Below are positions 22,727 to 29,893 of a stretch of 29,893 nt of DNA, in pieces. A program made the position numbers and the translations under genes. The stretch is taken from IMG/VR virus record IMGVR_UViG_3300010210_000031, positions 1 through 29,893 of that record. One strand, 5' to 3'. Each line of letters opens with the position of its first letter. Within the stretch, counting starts at the first letter, position 1. Origin of the DNA: a virus. Below the pieces are notes generated by a model. The model was not told the DNA's origin and searched no databases. It saw only the letters and a list, made by a program, of their open reading frames with translations.

Positions 22727-24298
22727 TTATCCGACGCCGACAAAGGGGGCCAAGGCACGCATGACATTCAGCCCGGGGCGCGTGAAGTCCACGGCGCGCG
22801 GGACCGGGCGTCTCCGGTAGTTTGCCGGGACATCGAAAACGGGCCTGCCCCGACAATCCCGGAACCGGGCATCGAGAAAATACGGCACTCGATAACAGGC
22901 GGCAGGGTTCGCGTTCGCCAGAACGAGGATCTGCACAGCGGGATGCAGGGTCATGATCTCGTCTGGCATCATCAGGGCGCGACCTCCGGCTTGGTCGCCC
23001 TGGGCGAAATAGTCTGGATCCCCGACCAGGGTTTGCCGCCGGATGGCGGTTTCGTAGCTGAGCTGTTCGAACGTCCCGGTGCCGCACAGTTTGCTGAGAT
23101 ATTCAGCGGTGAGGAGATCCCGCGTGCCGAAGGCCTGAATGACGGCGGCGTTGGCGATGAAGGTCTGCCAGCGTTCGCCATAGATGCTCTTGGCCTGAGC
23201 GAAGTCCTGAAAGATGGGATGCAATTGCATCCCCGATCCGGCCAGAACGCCGAAAGCGTCGAGCAGGACATCCAGTTTTCCGACCGCGCCCATCTCGTCC
23301 AGCATGAAAAGGACGGATGGGGTCGGTTTGACGGGTATTTGGTTGATCGCGTCGATGGCTTGGGCGATCAGCAACCGCAGAAGCCGCCCGTGGGTCCGCA
23401 GACGCTCGGGCGGCAGCACGAGATAGATCGTCAGTGGTTCCGAAAGATCGGCGAAGTCAAAATCGCTGACGGACAGACTCTCCCGAACCTGCTCGCTTTC
23501 CAGGAAGTGTGTGTTCTGCTGAGCGGTGGCCAGGATATCGCCGTACTGACGTTCGGGCTTGGACAAAATCCGCCCGGCGGCGGCGCGGACATAGCGGTTT
23601 GCACTGTGCAGCATGCCGGGGCGCGTGCCGTCCTCGTCGCCCGCGACATAGTCGCGGAATTCAGCGGGCGGCATGTTCAAAAGATCGCGCACACGCCCGA
23701 GAGTGCGTGTCTCGCTTTCTCGGACGTCCGATGTGACCTGAAGGATCAGGCCCGTGATGAAGGCTCGGGCCTCGTCGGACCAAAACGGAGAACTGTGCGT
23801 TTCGCCGATGACCAGGGCATCGGCGAGTAGGCAGGCATCGTCATAGAAACTTGGGCTGTCCGGTTGGATGGCGTCCAAAGGATTGAACCGCGCGGGTGTG
23901 CGCCCGAGGAGAGGAGAAACGGCGTTCATGGGATCGAAGATGAACGTCTCTTGCCGGAGACCGGCTTCCCGAAAGGAGCACGTCGCGGCGGCGACTTCTC
24001 CGCGCGGGTCCAGCACGATTGCCGATCCGGGATAGGTGAGCAGCGCGGGAATGCAGGTCGATACCCCCTTGCCGGAGCGGTTGGGGGCGACGGTCAGCAT
24101 GTGCCGCGCACCGCCGTAGGTCACGGGCACGGCCCCGTGACCCCGGTCTTCCGATGGCAGATAGCCGAAGACGTGAGGGCCGCCGGGGCCGTAACCGCGT
24201 TCGGCAAGGTGATGACGGTCCGCGAAGCGGGCGGTGCCATGCAGGCCCGGGTCCCGCTGGTAGATCCATCGCCGGTTTTCCGCGTTGGCTTGGCTCAT
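22727..24298 (-). CDS. VirD4/TraG-family coupling-protein-like ATPase
   Basis: 523 residues from ATG 24298, which overlaps the VWA gene stop by ATGA. Early residues G-T-A-R-F-A-D and A-P-N-R-S-G-K-G-V (Walker A, 71-79) are typical of VirD4/TraG, as are I-V-L-D-P-R-G-E and the Walker B F-M-L-D-E-M-G (331-337). Other conserved parts: F-N-P-L-D-A-I, T-H-F-L-E-S, F-Q-D-F-A-Q-A and G-T-R-D-L-L-T-A-E-Y-L. Coupling proteins deliver relaxase-DNA to a type IV channel. Unlike VirD4 and TraG there is no N-terminal membrane pair, as the Walker A begins at residue 71. No VirB-like genes are in the island, so it would need a helper, or does something other than conjugation. Confidence 0.93.
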   Translation of the reverse strand: MSQANAENRRWIYQRDPGLHGTARFADRHHLAERGYGPGGPHVFGYLPSEDRGHGAVPVTYGGARHMLTVAPNRSGKGVSTCIPALLTYPGSAIVLDPRGEVAAATCSFREAGLRQETFIFDPMNAVSPLLGRTPARFNPLDAIQPDSPSFYDDACLLADALVIGETHSSPFWSDEARAFITGLILQVTSDVRESETRTLGRVRDLLNMPPAEFRDYVAGDEDGTRPGMLHSANRYVRAAAGRILSKPERQYGDILATAQQNTHFLESEQVRESLSVSDFDFADLSEPLTIYLVLPPERLRTHGRLLRLLIAQAIDAINQIPVKPTPSVLFMLDEMGAVGKLDVLLDAFGVLAGSGMQLHPIFQDFAQAKSIYGERWQTFIANAAVIQAFGTRDLLTAEYLSKLCGTGTFEQLSYETAIRRQTLVGDPDYFAQGDQAGGRALMMPDEIMTLHPAVQILVLANANPAACYRVPYFLDARFRDCRGRPVFDVPANYRRRPVPRAVDFTRPGLNVMRALAPFVGVG

Positions 24299-25329
24299 GG
24301 TTGGCACGTATCGGGAGGGGCTGGGGTCAAGACTTGTTGCGTGCCGTAGGCATCCCCGAGTGTGTCCAGCACGCGGGTGAGTGAGGCCCTCACTTCGCCC
24401 CGATCCTGGATGAAGTAGTCCGCCAATCCCTGAAGATGCTTAGCGTCGTGCTGGCCGAGCCAGTAGACCAGAGTGCGGGTTTCCCCGTTGTCTGCCCGGA
24501 CCTGGCTGTGCAGGACGTCGGCCTGCCAAGCTCCGGCGGTTATGACGCCGTCCGTGATGACCACCACCATCTTTTGCCAGCCGTCCAGATCCGGATTGGC
24601 ATAGGACAGGTAGGCGTCCGATAGAGGTTGATAGATATCCGTCGCGCCGCCCGTCGGAAGGGTATCGGGCAATGTGACGGCTCCGCACGGTTCCCCGTCC
24701 TGGGGCGTGTAGGCTGTCATGTCTTCCGCGAAGCTGGCGACCGTGCAGGTCGCCTGATCGGGCAAGAGAGACAGGAAGTGCCGTGTGGTCTCCAGAACAT
24801 CATCGGCCACGTTTTGCATGGACCCCGACCGGTCAAGCAGGAGGGTGACGGCAATCTGTGGGGCCATGTCCCGGACCGACTGGAGGGTGTGGCAAACAGG
24901 GGAGCCATCGGGGCGCGCCCAAATCAGGCGCTCTGCCGGAATCGGGGCATACCGACCCTCGGTATTGCGATGGGCGATCACGAGACTTCCATCCGGATGG
25001 GATCCTGCGAGTTCAATCGTCCCGTCGTCCACACCAACAAACCCGCCCGCATTCGGATCTATCACGACATCGGCGATGGGAAGGCCGGACGGGGTGCGCA
25101 AGTCCAGCCGCGCCAAGAGGTCCCGAAGCTCGGTGGGGTTGGCGGAACGGGCATCGGGCAGGATTTCGACGGTGAGGCGTCCCGCGAAGTCCTCTGCCGA
25201 CCGGATGGGGCGCGCCATCGCGGTGCTGGTATCGTATTCGGACACGATGATCGGCCCTGGCGTTGCCGCCCCGGGGACGAAAAGCACAAGTGCGAGGGTT
25301 CCGAAGGCCGTCATGTTCTGCTTGGGCAT
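24295..25329 (-). CDS. Exported von Willebrand factor A domain protein
   Basis: 344 residues; ATG 25329 lies two bases past the upstream stop, with GGAGGGAC in between. A short hydrophobic N-terminus (residues 6-24, T-L-A-L-V-L-F-V-P-G-A-A) suggests Sec export. The VWA domain has a complete MIDAS: D-R-S-G-S at 166-170, Thr230 in G-G-A-T-D, and Asp260 in V-I-T-D-G. Before it is a separate domain of about 150 residues. VWA domains bind a metal and a protein ligand; the partner is unknown. Its coupling to a VirD4-like ATPase is uncommon and hints at an envelope complex. Confidence 0.88.
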   Translation of the reverse strand: MPKQNMTAFGTLALVLFVPGAATPGPIIVSEYDTSTAMARPIRSAEDFAGRLTVEILPDARSANPTELRDLLARLDLRTPSGLPIADVVIDPNAGGFVGVDDGTIELAGSHPDGSLVIAHRNTEGRYAPIPAERLIWARPDGSPVCHTLQSVRDMAPQIAVTLLLDRSGSMQNVADDVLETTRHFLSLLPDQATCTVASFAEDMTAYTPQDGEPCGAVTLPDTLPTGGATDIYQPLSDAYLSYANPDLDGWQKMVVVITDGVITAGAWQADVLHSQVRADNGETRTLVYWLGQHDAKHLQGLADYFIQDRGEVRASLTRVLDTLGDAYGTQQVLTPAPPDTCQP

Positions 25330-25331
25330 CG

Positions 25332-26045
25332 TCAGTCCCTCCGTTCCAGGATCGGTCCTTTGTTCAGAACAGCCTCACTTTGCGCGGACCCAAGGAATGT
25401 GAAGGTCAGTCCCCCGGCATTGGCCATTTCGAGAATGCCCTCACGCTCCATGTGTTCAGCCCAGACATGTTCCTGGGAGGGATGAACGCCGAAGACCTTG
25501 AATGTGCTGATGGGGCGCTCGCGCAAAAACCGTCCGAGTTCCAGCCCGGACGGAACCGGCTGCGGCAAGGTGATGGGCGGCCCCTGGTCACAGGGGAACG
25601 GGGCCACGATCAGCGGGGCGTGAATCAGAACGTGAACATCCTGCGTCCCGGCAACACGGATGTTCTGCTCCACCTAGCGGAGCGCACGGGGTAGATCACT
25701 GCACCGGTCATTCAGCGCGATCAGGTCCAGGATTGCTCCGGCGTCCCGGGTGAGATCACGCGGCGTTCCGCTCCAGACGGTGCGTGGGTCCGATGTTAGG
25801 ATCAGGTCGATCCGGGCATTGCGGTAGGCGCGTCCGGACAGGGTCGTCAGACCCCGGATCAGGTTCTTGATCTGAACGGCTGCCGCCGGGTCCTGAACGG
25901 TACCGCCATTGTCGATGACGGCCTCGATCAGGATTTCGGGGTTGGCAATGTCGTCCCCGGCGCGGGCTGCGTCTTGAGATACCAGGGAGAGGGCGGCGAC
26001 GGTTCCGATGAGAAGGGTCCGGCGCGAAAGCTGGTTGGTGCGCAT
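25332..26045 (-). pseudogene. Exported protein split by an in-frame TAG stop
   Basis: From ATG 26045 (AAGGA upstream) the frame codes 123 residues with an N-terminal S-R-R-T-L-L-I-G and hydrophobic stretch ending A-R-A-G (Tat- or Sec-type signal), then TAG at 25674-25676. The next codon, GTG at 25673, continues in the same frame for 113 more residues to TGA 25332-25334. The two parts read smoothly across the stop (A-L-R stop V-E-Q-N-I-R-V), and the second part has its own strand-rich sequence (V-H-V-L-I-H-A-P-L-I-V-A-P-F-P) with no signal. A single protein of about 237 residues broken by one substitution (for example CAG to TAG) is the simplest reading. The alternative is two coupled genes. 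No family is recognised; TAG also serves as a true stop elsewhere here (for example 26051-26053). Confidence 0.65.
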
Positions 26046-26050
26046 CACGA

Positions 26051-26632
26051 CTATCCTTCCTTGTCCAGAATGGTGAACCACAGGCGCGCGGTCGCCAGGG
26101 CCAGGGCATGGTTCACGATCACCACCACCACGGCGCTCAGGATCGCCAGTTCGCGGTGATCCCGGAGCACGGTGGCGGCCTGGCCTTGCGTGAAAGGGTT
26201 TTCGAGGAAGCTGTCGATCAGCATCATGGTGTTGGTCAGCTCCAGGGCGATCATGAGTCCCCAGAACCCCGCCAGGGCGGCGGCATAGACACAGTTCGGT
26301 TTGTAGGCGAAGAACTCGCCCGGTGCCACGATGACGCGTTCGCGCATCAGGTACAGAAAACCGAAGACAGGGGCCGCGACGGTCGCGGCGGCCAGGAACA
26401 AGGCCAGCAGGTGGTTGATGGTCATGTCCGGGACAGCGGCGAAGAGCCATCCCAACCCCGCAATGTCCACGAGGTAGGTTCCCGGCATCAGGGTCATGGT
26501 CTGGGAATAGGTGACGTAGTGCATCAGCGTCGCGGCGAACTCCGCAGCACCAGCCAGGGTCAACTTGACGATCTGGATGGTGTTCGGTCCCCCCGGCGCC
26601 TGCTCCAGCACAATCTTCTTCGAAGCGGGCAT
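26051..26632 (-). CDS. Multi-pass membrane protein
   Basis: 193 residues from ATG 26632 with GGGAGG upstream, stopping at TAG 26051, five bases before the exported gene. Four hydrophobic stretches are visible: around residues 50-68, 73-95, 113-135 and 160-180 (L-G-W-L-F-A-A-V, L-L-A-L-F-L-A-A-A-T-V, A-A-L-A-G-F-W-G-L-M-I-A, A-I-L-S-A-V-V-V-V-I-V). It has no recognised family. It belongs to the VirD4-like operon, so it may form the membrane part of the same complex. Confidence 0.8.
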   Translation of the reverse strand: MPASKKIVLEQAPGGPNTIQIVKLTLAGAAEFAATLMHYVTYSQTMTLMPGTYLVDIAGLGWLFAAVPDMTINHLLALFLAAATVAAPVFGFLYLMRERVIVAPGEFFAYKPNCVYAAALAGFWGLMIALELTNTMMLIDSFLENPFTQGQAATVLRDHRELAILSAVVVVIVNHALALATARLWFTILDKEG

Positions 26633-26719
26633 CCAAGCCTCCCATGTGAAACGGGCGGTAACGTCGCAACGCTACCGCCCGCAGAGGCCCAGCCCGGGCA
26701 GAACCCGGGCAGTTTCTGG

Positions 26720-27160
26720 CTACTCATTTCTTTGAATATGCTGATCCATATCGTTGTCATTTGCTGCAGCCTCCGCAAAAGTGGCCGCCAGTGCCGGATG
26801 AAGGATCCTGAAGTGGAGGTCTATCAGACGCACCCGCTCCATCGTCCTTGCCTGCAGGCGGGTGTATGGGCTTCGGATAAAGTCGTCGATCCAGCGTGTG
26901 TCCGCCCCTTCCGGGAAATGTGCGTCGACTTCCGGCAATTCGTAGTGACGACCGCCTGGGACGGTGAGCCTGCCGTCAAAATCGCGGAACGTATCCGCAA
27001 GCACGTCTCGCCACCGGCGACGGGAAACCCGGAGCCGGACCATCGCAACTTTGAGATTTCCAAGGTAGATCGGGTCGCGGAGTTCGGAGTTGGATGCGAC
27101 CCGGATCGGACGTTGATAGGCGCGGTCGAGACGTTGTCCGCAGTAAGGGCAGCGGTTCAT
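26720..27160 (-). CDS. Hypothetical protein with N-terminal zinc-ribbon motif
   Basis: 146 residues, starting at ATG 27160 (GAGGG upstream); upstream in-frame codons read non-coding-like and are left out. The N-terminus M-N-R-C-P-Y-C-G-Q-R-L has one CxxC pair, typical of a small zinc finger, although the second pair is not obvious. The rest is basic and polar (R-L-R-V-S-R-R-R-W-R-D-V-L; E-R-V-R-L-I-D-L-H-F-R-I-L-H). It ends 88 bases before the membrane protein and is the first gene of the operon, after a dyad-rich leader. DNA binding or regulation of the operon is conceivable but not shown. Confidence 0.65.
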   Translation of the reverse strand: MNRCPYCGQRLDRAYQRPIRVASNSELRDPIYLGNLKVAMVRLRVSRRRWRDVLADTFRDFDGRLTVPGGRHYELPEVDAHFPEGADTRWIDDFIRSPYTRLQARTMERVRLIDLHFRILHPALAATFAEAAANDNDMDQHIQRNE

Positions 27161-27428
27161 CGTGTGGCCCTCGCGTTGCTCTGCGACATTTTCGCCGACG
27201 TGGCCACTGCCTTTCGGACGTCTGAAGCGGGTAGGGCTTTTCCAGGACGCGCCGAAGGGTTCATGTCCAATGGCATGCTTGGACATGGCACGCACGTCCT
27301 GACTTGGGCGCGAAGAGACTGCGCCGCTACAGGTCGGGCGTCAGTGTTCGGATTTCAGCGATGATGTCTCAGGGTAGACAGGTGTAGCGGACTTTTTAGT
27401 ATCCGCCGTTTCACGGATCTGAGCGCAT
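27161..27428. promoter_or_regulatory. Leader of the VirD4-like operon with two dyads
   Basis: CATGTCCAA (27262-27270) and TTGGACATG (27279-27287) are a perfect 9-bp inverted repeat with an 8-base spacer. GCGGA (27387-27391) and TCCGC (27402-27406) are a second, weaker one. Both are operator-like and upstream of the minus-strand operon. No clear -35/-10 pair was resolved. Confidence 0.4.
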
Positions 27429-27557
27429 TCATCTGGAACAACTGCTCCCTGACTGCGCCATGCATATGAGGCCGTTTCGCTTCTTTCGAAGATCGGCGAC
27501 ATATTCTCGCAACGAAGCGCGGGGGGATATCGATCCGCAGTGTCTTCGATACGCCAT
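27429..27557 (-). CDS. Possible 42-residue basic peptide
   Basis: An ATG at 27557 is preceded by AAAGGAGAG on the minus strand, a strong ribosome site, and codes a Lys/Arg-rich peptide (MAYRRHCGS, then L-R-E-Y-V-A-D-L-R-K-K-R-N). No family is recognised and the peptide is short. The ribosome site is the main reason to list it. It could also be an accident of GC-rich sequence. Confidence 0.3.
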   Translation of the reverse strand: MAYRRHCGSISPRASLREYVADLRKKRNGLICMAQSGSSCSR

Positions 27558-28066
27558 GGCGGCTCTCCTTTGCGCCAGCTTTTTCCGTGCTGTCACCTCT
27601 CGTGTGGGCATTTGGTCGTCGGCGTTCGGGTGGTCGGACCGTCGTCTTGTCCGGGTCGGCCAACCGAGGCGGTGGAGTGCCCCGAATTCAATATTTTGAG
27701 GGAGGCCCCATCCAACCGCAGTGGATGCTACCAGAGACGGCGCTGTCCGCGATGAAGCTACGATGAATGTTCGGTGACTGTCTTATGAATAGCTATATTA
27801 TTCTGTAGGCTGGTTCTCGCTTCTTGGCCCCTTAACCCCCATCGCTCTTATTGGTGCAAAAAACTGCCCTGGTTCTGCCCGGTTCTCCCCGCGAAGCCTG
27901 GGATACATTGACCGACACGTCCCCTGGCGAGGTAACTGGATATGTCTTCGGAATAGCCCCATTTTTGACAATGATATACTTCTGGTTGTATTATGGTAAT
28001 AAGGGGGTAGTTTTTTCTTTGATTGGCGCCCGCAACTTTTTTGTGCATTTTTGGGGAAGACAACCC
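27558..28066. other. Noncoding region ahead of the recombinase transcript
   Basis: About 500 bases, the right part AT-richer than the rest of the window, with no supported gene. It contains a near-consensus promoter at 27965-27994. Small-RNA content between 27780 and 27960 cannot be judged by eye. Confidence 0.5.
27965..27994 (+). promoter_or_regulatory. Near-consensus sigma-70 promoter for the recombinase genes
   Basis: TTGACA (27965-27970), 18-base spacer, TATTAT (27989-27994), in an AT-rich stretch about 70 bases before the small gene at 28067. The -35 matches all six bases and the -10 five of six. Confidence 0.6.
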
Positions 28067-28255
28067 ATGAAAAAGCTCCTACCATATCGGGGTCAATTTA
28101 ATGGAGCGTCGTCCGGCAAGGGGGGCGGTCAGGCGGATAGCCGCCTTGTCGCCATTGTTCGACTCCTTGCGCGGGGCGCAGCCCGGAATGATTATGAACG
28201 CGTGCTTGCAGAGATGCGCGAGGCCGATAACGATCAAAAGGATTTGGAACCATGA
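28067..28255 (+). CDS. 62-residue protein coupled to the recombinase
   Basis: Starts at ATG 28067 with GGGGAAGA upstream; an earlier in-frame start would add a hydrophobic tail unlikely to be real. It is basic at the front (MKKLLPYRGQF) and helical later (L-V-A-I-V-R-L-L-A-R-G-A-A-R-N-D-Y-E-R-V-L-A-E). The stop overlaps the recombinase start by ATGA at 28252. Its position suggests a recombinase partner or excision factor, but no family is recognised. Confidence 0.65.
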   Translation: MKKLLPYRGQFNGASSGKGGGQADSRLVAIVRLLARGAARNDYERVLAEMREADNDQKDLEP

Positions 28256-29820
28256 CCCGTGCCGCGATTTATGCGCGATATTAAACCGATATGCAGCGAG
28301 AAGCCTCTATTGAGGATCAGGTCCGCATCTGCGCCGAACGTGCTGAACGTGAAGGCTGGACCGTCGTCGAGAATTTCACCGACTTTGGAAAATCCGGCAG
28401 CACGATGCTGCGCGCTGGCATGCAGCAAATGATCATGCGCGCGCAGGCGGGCGATTTTGACATTGTCCTGGCTGAAAGCATCGACCGCCTGTCCCGCGAT
28501 CAGGAGGACATCGCCGGTCTTTATAAGCGACTCGTGTTTCGAGGGATCCGGATCGTTACCCTCGCGGAGGGTGAGGTGAATGAACTTCACATCGGCCTCA
28601 AGGGCACGATGGGTGCTCTGTATCTGAAGGATCAGGCGGACAAAACCAGGCGTGGCTTGCGTGGGCGTGCCGAAGCCGGAAAGTCGGCTGGCGGCATCAC
28701 GTATGGTTATGATGTTGTCAAAGCGCTCGACGCGAACGGCGAACCGATCCGGGGCGAACGCAAGATCAATCCCGAACAGGCCAAGATCGTCGAGCGGATT
28801 TTCCGTGAGTACGTCGCGGGACGCTCACCGAAAGGGATTGCTGCACGGCTGAATAAGGAGCGGGTGCCCGGTCCGACCGGGAGGGATTGGGGCCAGAGCA
28901 CGATCAACGGCAATCGGGAGCGCGGCACCGGCATCCTCAACAATGAACTCTATATCGGTCGGCAGGTCTGGAACCGGCTGCGCTATATCAAGGATCCGGA
29001 CACCGGGAAGCGCGTGTCCCGCCCGAACCCGGAAAGCGAATGGGTCATCCACGATGTGCCGGAGCTGCGCATCATTGACCAGGAGCTTTGGGACGCGGTT
29101 CGGGCGAAGCAAAAGACGCTCATCCGTCCCCAGGAACATTTCTGGAAGGGTCAGCGCCCGAGGAATCTTTTCTCGTATCTCCTCAAATGCGGGGAATGCG
29201 GCGGCGGGTTCTCAATGGTCTCGACAAATCATCTGGGCTGCTCCAACGCCCGGAACAAAGGGACGTGCGAAAACCGGTTGACCATCAAACGCGAAGACCT
29301 GGAAGAGGCCGTTCTCGGGGCACTCCGGAACCATCTCATGGACCCGGAAATGTGTGCCGTCTTCTGCGAGGAATACACCCAGGGGATTAATCGTCTTCGC
29401 ACCGAGCACAACGCGGCGCTGATCGGGTATCAAGCCGAATACGACAAGGCGACGCGAGAACTTGACCGCCTGATCGATATGGTCGTTCAGGGCGCGCCTC
29501 TGGAACGTGTCAACAGCCGCATGCACGAACTCGAAGATCGCCGGGCGGAGTTGAAAGAGCTTATCGAGACGACACCGGAAGCGACGGTGCGTCTGCACCC
29601 GAGTATGGCGGATCGGTACCGCCAGGAGGTCACGGACCTGATCGCCGCATTGAACGACGACAACCATCGCACCGAGGCGGCGGCGCTCATCCGGGACCTT
29701 GTCGAAAAGATCGTCCTCACTCCGGACGAATATCGCTCACGGCTCATTGTTGATCTCGTGGGCGATCTGGCTGGCATTCTGGACTTGGCGCACAGGGACA
29801 AAAAAGCCAAGGCCGCTGGC

Positions 29821-29855
29821 CAAAAAACAGAAGGGCCGCCCCATGGGGACGGCCC
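29821..29855 (-). terminator. Intrinsic terminator of the tRNA-fMet gene
   Basis: Minus-strand reading from the tRNA end: GGGCCG(T)CCCC, loop, GGGGCGGCCC, then TTCTGTTTTTTG. The stem is 29833-29855. It lies inside the 3' end of the recombinase coding sequence and replaces the ancestral terminator now stranded at 6117-6147. Confidence 0.65.
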
Positions 29856-29873
29856 GAATAATCGCAAGGACAA

Positions 29874-29888
29874 TTTGGTTGCGGGGAT
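29874..29888. repeat. Right attachment site (att) of the island
   Basis: TTTGGTTGCGGGGAT, identical to 6151-6165. It overlaps the tRNA 3' end (29876 onward) and the recombinase C-terminal codons. Confidence 0.75.
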
Positions 29889-29893
29889 AGGAT
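29876..29893 (-). tRNA. Initiator tRNA-fMet, 3' end only (cut by window edge)
   Basis: The minus strand reads ATCCTATCCCCGCAACCA: T-stem end, acceptor strand CCCCGCA, discriminator A and an encoded CCA. The A at position 72, opposite C1 in initiators, and the overall 3' end match bacterial tRNA-fMet (Escherichia coli ends CCCCCGCAACCA). The anticodon lies outside the window, so identity is inferred from the 3' end alone. Confidence 0.65.

Larger units (their letters stand above)
28252..29893 (+). pseudogene. Large serine recombinase (island integrase), TAA at the catalytic serine codon; runs off the window
   Basis: ATG 28252 begins MTRAAIYARY, then TAA (28282-28284, codon 11), then TDMQREASIEDQ. 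Family members read Y-A-R-Y-S-T/S-D, so the stop replaces the catalytic Ser. Past it the frame is open to 29893: resolvase domain (V-L-A-E-S-I-D-R-L-S-R-D), the recombinase domain (G-I-T-Y-G-Y; G-R-S-P-K-G-I-A-A-R-L-N; G-I-L-N-N-E-L-Y-I-G-R), a zinc ribbon (L-K-C-G-E-C-G-G-G-F, later C-S-N and C-E-N), and a coiled coil. The final codons cover the att core and tRNA end (D-N-L-V-A-G-I-G). A restart at ATG 28291 would lack the nucleophile. The enzyme would catalyse integration at the tRNA; as written it is inactive. Confidence 0.93.

Noticed and set aside
22682-23830. Plus-strand frame opposite the VirD4-like gene
   Set aside because: The minus strand has Walker A and Walker B motifs and a normal length; the plus-strand product has no recognisable domain.
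26108-27364. A 418-codon plus-strand frame across three minus-strand genes
   Set aside because: The minus-strand genes have ribosome sites, membrane segments and coupled spacing; the plus frame has none of these.
27355-27663. A 102-codon minus-strand frame overlapping the putative 42-residue peptide
   Set aside because: No suitable start with a ribosome site in that frame, and the sequence is low-complexity Arg/Lys/Pro.
28282-28284. Stop-codon reassignment as an explanation for in-frame TAA and TAG
   Set aside because: TAA, TAG and TGA all end normal genes in this window (TAA at 18168-18170, TAG at 26051-26053, TGA at many), so the internal stops are better read as mutations.
1-29893. CRISPR array
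   Set aside because: No regular short repeats with unique spacers of even length were seen; the repeats present are in a fibre gene, at att sites or in leaders.

Overview
The window is GC-rich and gene-dense, with many ATGA stop/start overlaps and strong GGAGG-type ribosome sites. Family content (paired PRC-barrel protein, DUF1073-type portal, MobC/relaxase, ArdC, a serine recombinase of the YARYSTDxQ type) and the initiator-tRNA 3' end point to an alphaproteobacterium. Rhodospirillales-like is my guess; the sequence cannot settle the genus.

Left flank (1-6150): a secreted protein with two PRC-barrel repeats, an IS1595-like transposase tail, and a badly decayed prophage. The prophage keeps pieces of a portal, a minor head protein fused to a DUF6883-like domain, a small DUF4926-like partner, the end of baseplate J, a Mu gp48/DUF2612-like tail protein and a repeat-containing tail fibre. 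Nearly all of them carry frameshifts, stops or deletions.

Island (about 6152 to 29888, 23.7 kb): it is bounded by a 15-bp direct repeat (TTTGGTTGCGGGGAT) matching the 3' end of an initiator tRNA-fMet gene, whose body continues past the right edge on the minus strand. The left copy is followed leftward by a tRNA-type intrinsic terminator, probably the ancestral one; the right copy has its own terminator inside the recombinase 3' end. Left to right the island holds MobC and a frameshifted relaxase, a Fic protein, a 60-residue protein behind a long hairpin that can hide its ribosome site, and an N-terminally eroded ArdC-like antirestriction protein. Then come a nine-gene minus-strand type I restriction-modification operon, a noncoding region with a candidate transfer origin, a minus-strand operon with a VirD4/TraG-like ATPase and a VWA protein, and a small gene followed by a large serine recombinase.

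How it works together: the restriction operon reads half-HsdS, GIY-YIG-like, HsdM, RhuM-like, HsdS, RNase H/RuvC-fold-like protein, Ser/Thr protein kinase, HsdR, M48-type peptidase. From HsdM onward all genes overlap, so they look translationally coupled. The kinase plus nuclease-fold pair between HsdS and HsdR is the best candidate for an undescribed defence module. The VirD4-like/VWA operon has no type IV secretion channel genes beside it and is the second candidate.

Mobility functions are decaying while defence stays intact. The recombinase has a TAA stop exactly at its catalytic serine codon, the relaxase has a one-base frameshift, and one operon member is split by an in-frame TAG. The island looks stranded and domesticated around its restriction cargo, unless some of these lesions are sequencing errors.
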